Assembly (NCBI GenBank): GCA_033085395.1
Contig: MU853184.1
Span: 1-64,000, forward strand
Reading direction: 5' to 3'
DNA from: Xanthoparmelia taractica
Lineage: Eukaryota > Ascomycota > Lecanoromycetes > Lecanorales > Parmeliaceae
DNA length: 64,000 nucleotides
Shown here: one piece after another, positions 61,495 through 64,000 of the stretch
Layout: the number at the start of each line of letters is the position of its first letter
Numbering within the stretch: the stretch's first letter is position 1
Translations under genes and position numbers: made by a program
The notes under the pieces: model-generated
The model's database searches: none
The model's input: the letters and a program-made list of their open reading frames with translations, nothing else
What the model was told of the DNA's origin: nothing

Positions 61495-63447
61495 ATGGGT
61501 TACCACGTTTCTGACGCCAACTCGTACCTTGTCGTCACTGGAGGTGGCATAAAGGACATCAATATTGTCAAGAAGGCTTTTGTGTACCCATGGCAAAAGC
61601 ACTCCATCATATCCATCAGCCCTTTCGACTTCGAGATTACGCTTCAAGCCATGACCTGCGAGAAGCTGCAATTCAGTCTCCCTGCCGTCTTCACCATCGG
61701 GCCCGACGACACTCCGGACTCCTTACGAAAATACGCTAAGATCCTCACAGGGAGAGACGCAGCCAGCTCAAAACGCCAAGCTGCTACCGGTCGTAGCCAT
61801 GTTCAAGACATTGTCAAAGGTATAAAACCCCAGCTCCTGCGTCGAAAGACCGAACACTAAGCGACCGATCAAGGTATCATTGAGGGAGAGACCCGCGTGA
61901 TCGTCTCCGGAATGACTATGGAAGAAATTTTCAAAGAGCGTCAACTCTTCAAGAACAAAGTCATTGAAAACGTACAGACGGAACTGAATCAGTTCGGATT
62001 GAGAATCTATAATGCCAACGTAAAGGAGCTCCAAGACACTGCAGGATCAGAATATTTCAAGTTCCTTAGCCGAAAAGCTCATGAAGGGGCTTCCAACCAA
62101 GCGAAAGTCGACGTCGCCAATGCTTGTATGATGGGCGAAATTGGAGTATGTATGTTCTTTTTTCGAGCGTGTTGCATCCTATCCAGACTATTTCTCGAAT
62201 ATCAGGCAGCTTCCGGGAGCGCGAGGATCTTATCTTCGAGCTATCTCACCGCTCGGAGTCTTGCCTTGGATAAAAATACTAATTCTAATATCTTTGCAGG
62301 AAGCAGAGAAGCGTGGAAAGACCAAGCAGGAAATTAGCCGAATCAATGCAGAGACCGCAGTTTTGGAAACCAAGCGAAAGTCGGAAAAGGCCACTGCAGA
62401 TGCCGAGTTCACAACTACCCAGACCAAGCTCAACATGGGTATCAATCTGGAGAATATCCAGGCGAGTCGTCGTGCCGAAGCTAAGGATGCTGAATTGCAA
62501 CGTGAAGTCGAGGTCAAGCGTGCGGAAATGGAATTGGAGAGAATGAGAGCGTACGTATACCCCGAGCCAGAAGTCCCCTCTTCATCCTGAACCCGGAATG
62601 TTGGGTATTGAGACATGATCGCGGAGCGAAAAGTACAATTACGCTCCAGCGTTGCCTTATCTTTCGAATTCTTGCCCGGAAATTGGACATGCTGACTCGA
62701 AAGCCCTTATCAGAACCGAGGTCGTCCAAGCAACAATCAAGAGGGAATCCGCAGAGCAAGCAGCGGAGGCGAAGCTATACTCCGAAACAAGAAGCGCTAA
62801 TGGTTTACTTTACAAAGAGAAACAAGCAGCAGAAGGACGATTATTTACGGACACGAAGTCGGCGGAAGGACTTTTGTATAAACAGCGCCAAGACGCAGAG
62901 GCCAATTGTGGGCAGGCATTCGTTCTGAAAAGTCCCAACTGCGGAAGCTGACCCCTTTTCCTTAGATTACCGCGTGGCGAAGGAGGCTGAAGCCAAGCTG
63001 TATTCCGAAAAACAGGCCGCTCAAGCGGTGACGATAAAGGCAGAAGCGTCGTACTTTGCAAAGAAGAAGGAGGCGGAAGCGATGACGGAGATGGCCAAAG
63101 CATACGGTCACATGTCCCAGATCCTTGGAGGACCTCAAGGCTTACTTCAATATATGATGCTCCAAAACGGTACCTACGAAAAGCTCGCCAACGCAAATGC
63201 AGCGGCGATCAAGGGGCTCCAACCAAAGATTACCGTTTGGAACACGGGGGACAGCGCTGGCTCTTCGAGCGATGGTACGGGAGCAATCCGGAATATCATG
63301 CAAAGCCTTCCTCCACTTCTCTCCACGATCAACGAACAGACGGGGATATCGCCTCCTAGTTGGTTGGCGCAGATGGACACCAGTCAGGCAATGGAGAAGG
63401 GGAAGCCTAATACAAAGTACGACAATGTTGAGGTCAATGGCCATTGA
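61495..63447 (+). CDS. Flotillin-like protein
   Basis: Flotillins are membrane-scaffold SPFH proteins of plasma-membrane microdomains; in filamentous fungi they affect hyphal growth. Exons 61495-61819, 61874-62145, 62300-62550, 62714-62907 and 62966-63447 give 507 residues. The SPFH domain starts MGYHVSDANSYLVVTGGG and includes ISISPFDFEITLQAMTCEKL, GETRVIVSGMTMEEIFKERQ and LRIYNANVKELQDT. The Ala/Glu/Lys-rich flotillin coiled coil follows (EAEKRGKTKQEISRINAETA, AAEAKLYSE repeats). The C-terminal part is AMTEMAKAYGHMSQILGGPQ and SWLAQM. Introns are 54, 154, 163 and 58 bp. For exon 4, acceptor CTTATCAG at 62706-62713 is chosen because the nearer CGAAAG breaks the frame. Confidence 0.93.
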
Positions 63448-64000
63448 TGGACACAAAATGGCGTTGTTTTCCTGGCGTCAATCCTTCTTCTACATCCTAA
63501 TACGCATGCGATAGTCGCAATGTCGATGAATAGGGGGCTTGCTTGGTTTCTTGGTTTATCAATCTGTCTTGCTTGGATCGACATGAATTAACGAAGTCAA
63601 AAAGTAGTAGAAAGGGAGTTTGCCGTGCTAACCGAGATGTGAAGCGCTCACCCGCTCAATGCCTGTGAGAGCGCTTACAAACCTACTTTCATGAAATCAT
63701 GGAGCGGCCAGCAGACTATGGAGCATGCAAGAAGCCTATTGGTTCATGCAAGACGGAAAATTTTGAGAGGCCTCAAAAAAGCCTGGTGTTGGACCGGACA
63801 TGGCTGCAGCGATACAAGCAACCTGCCATGAATAGCGATCAATGGAATGGCCAGGTCGCAGAATTTTAACGACATGGAGTCGCTCGACGTCTTGGTTTGA
63901 ATTCATTTCCTAGTGAGGGCACTGATCGATGGTAAATGAGCATATGCAAGGCGATAGGCCAACATCCGAATGAAGAGATGGAACCGTTCAACCAATCGCG
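63448..64000. other. 3' flank of flotillin, no gene seen
   Basis: No coding frame or repeat of note. A short inverted pair (AGCGCTCAC and GTGAGAGCGCT, 63640-63680) could be chance. Confidence 0.5.

Noticed and set aside
1..64000. CRISPR arrays, tRNA or rRNA genes, biosynthetic gene cluster
   Set aside because: No regularly spaced short repeats, no cloverleaf or rRNA sequence noticed, and no core biosynthetic enzymes; this is eukaryotic chromosomal DNA.

Overview
This window is chromosomal DNA from a filamentous ascomycete (Pezizomycotina; I lean towards Leotiomycetes from protein resemblance only). The evidence is short 45-160 bp spliceosomal introns, a giant leashin gene (the Woronin-body tether of Pezizomycotina), and a 14.8-kb AT-rich block of repeats degraded by C-to-T change in the style of repeat-induced point mutation (RIP). 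Gene models below were spliced by eye from frame, splice sites and family resemblance.

Positions 1 to about 14,850 are a gene-free AT-rich island. It holds a full-length, dead Ty3/gypsy retrotransposon in minus orientation (7453-14373; two 183-bp LTRs, polypurine tract, AAAAA target duplication, relics of reverse transcriptase, RNase H and integrase). A 276-bp hAT-like MITE occurs three times: cut by the window edge (1-82), complete at 6591-6866, and nested in the retrotransposon at 11645-11920. About 6.5 kb (83-6590) is too decayed to classify. Composition switches abruptly to genic DNA near 14,850.

Positions 15,468-63,447 are gene-dense and mostly housekeeping: UTP18 (ribosome biogenesis), a hexokinase with a changed 5' splice site, a CSC1/OSCA-type channel with a long cytosolic insertion, a wrecked glutamate decarboxylase pseudogene lacking the PLP-lysine codon, a Mep1/3-type ammonium transporter, a Cys-rich hypothetical protein and a 71-residue CPNC protein. 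A 16-kb leashin gene (5,313 residues) follows, then malic enzyme, a HAM1-like lipid-binding protein, prohibitin-2, a CstF-64/Rna15 homologue with a 15-nt exon, a 2EXR-like protein, a conserved hypothetical protein and flotillin. A second hAT-like MITE lies in the prohibitin/CstF-64 divergent promoter.

The genes do not form one pathway or cluster. Partial links are nitrogen handling (ammonium transporter beside the dead glutamate decarboxylase), carbon metabolism (hexokinase, malic enzyme) and membrane organisation (leashin, HAM1-like, and two SPFH-family proteins, prohibitin and flotillin). I found no CRISPR array, tRNA, rRNA or biosynthetic cluster.
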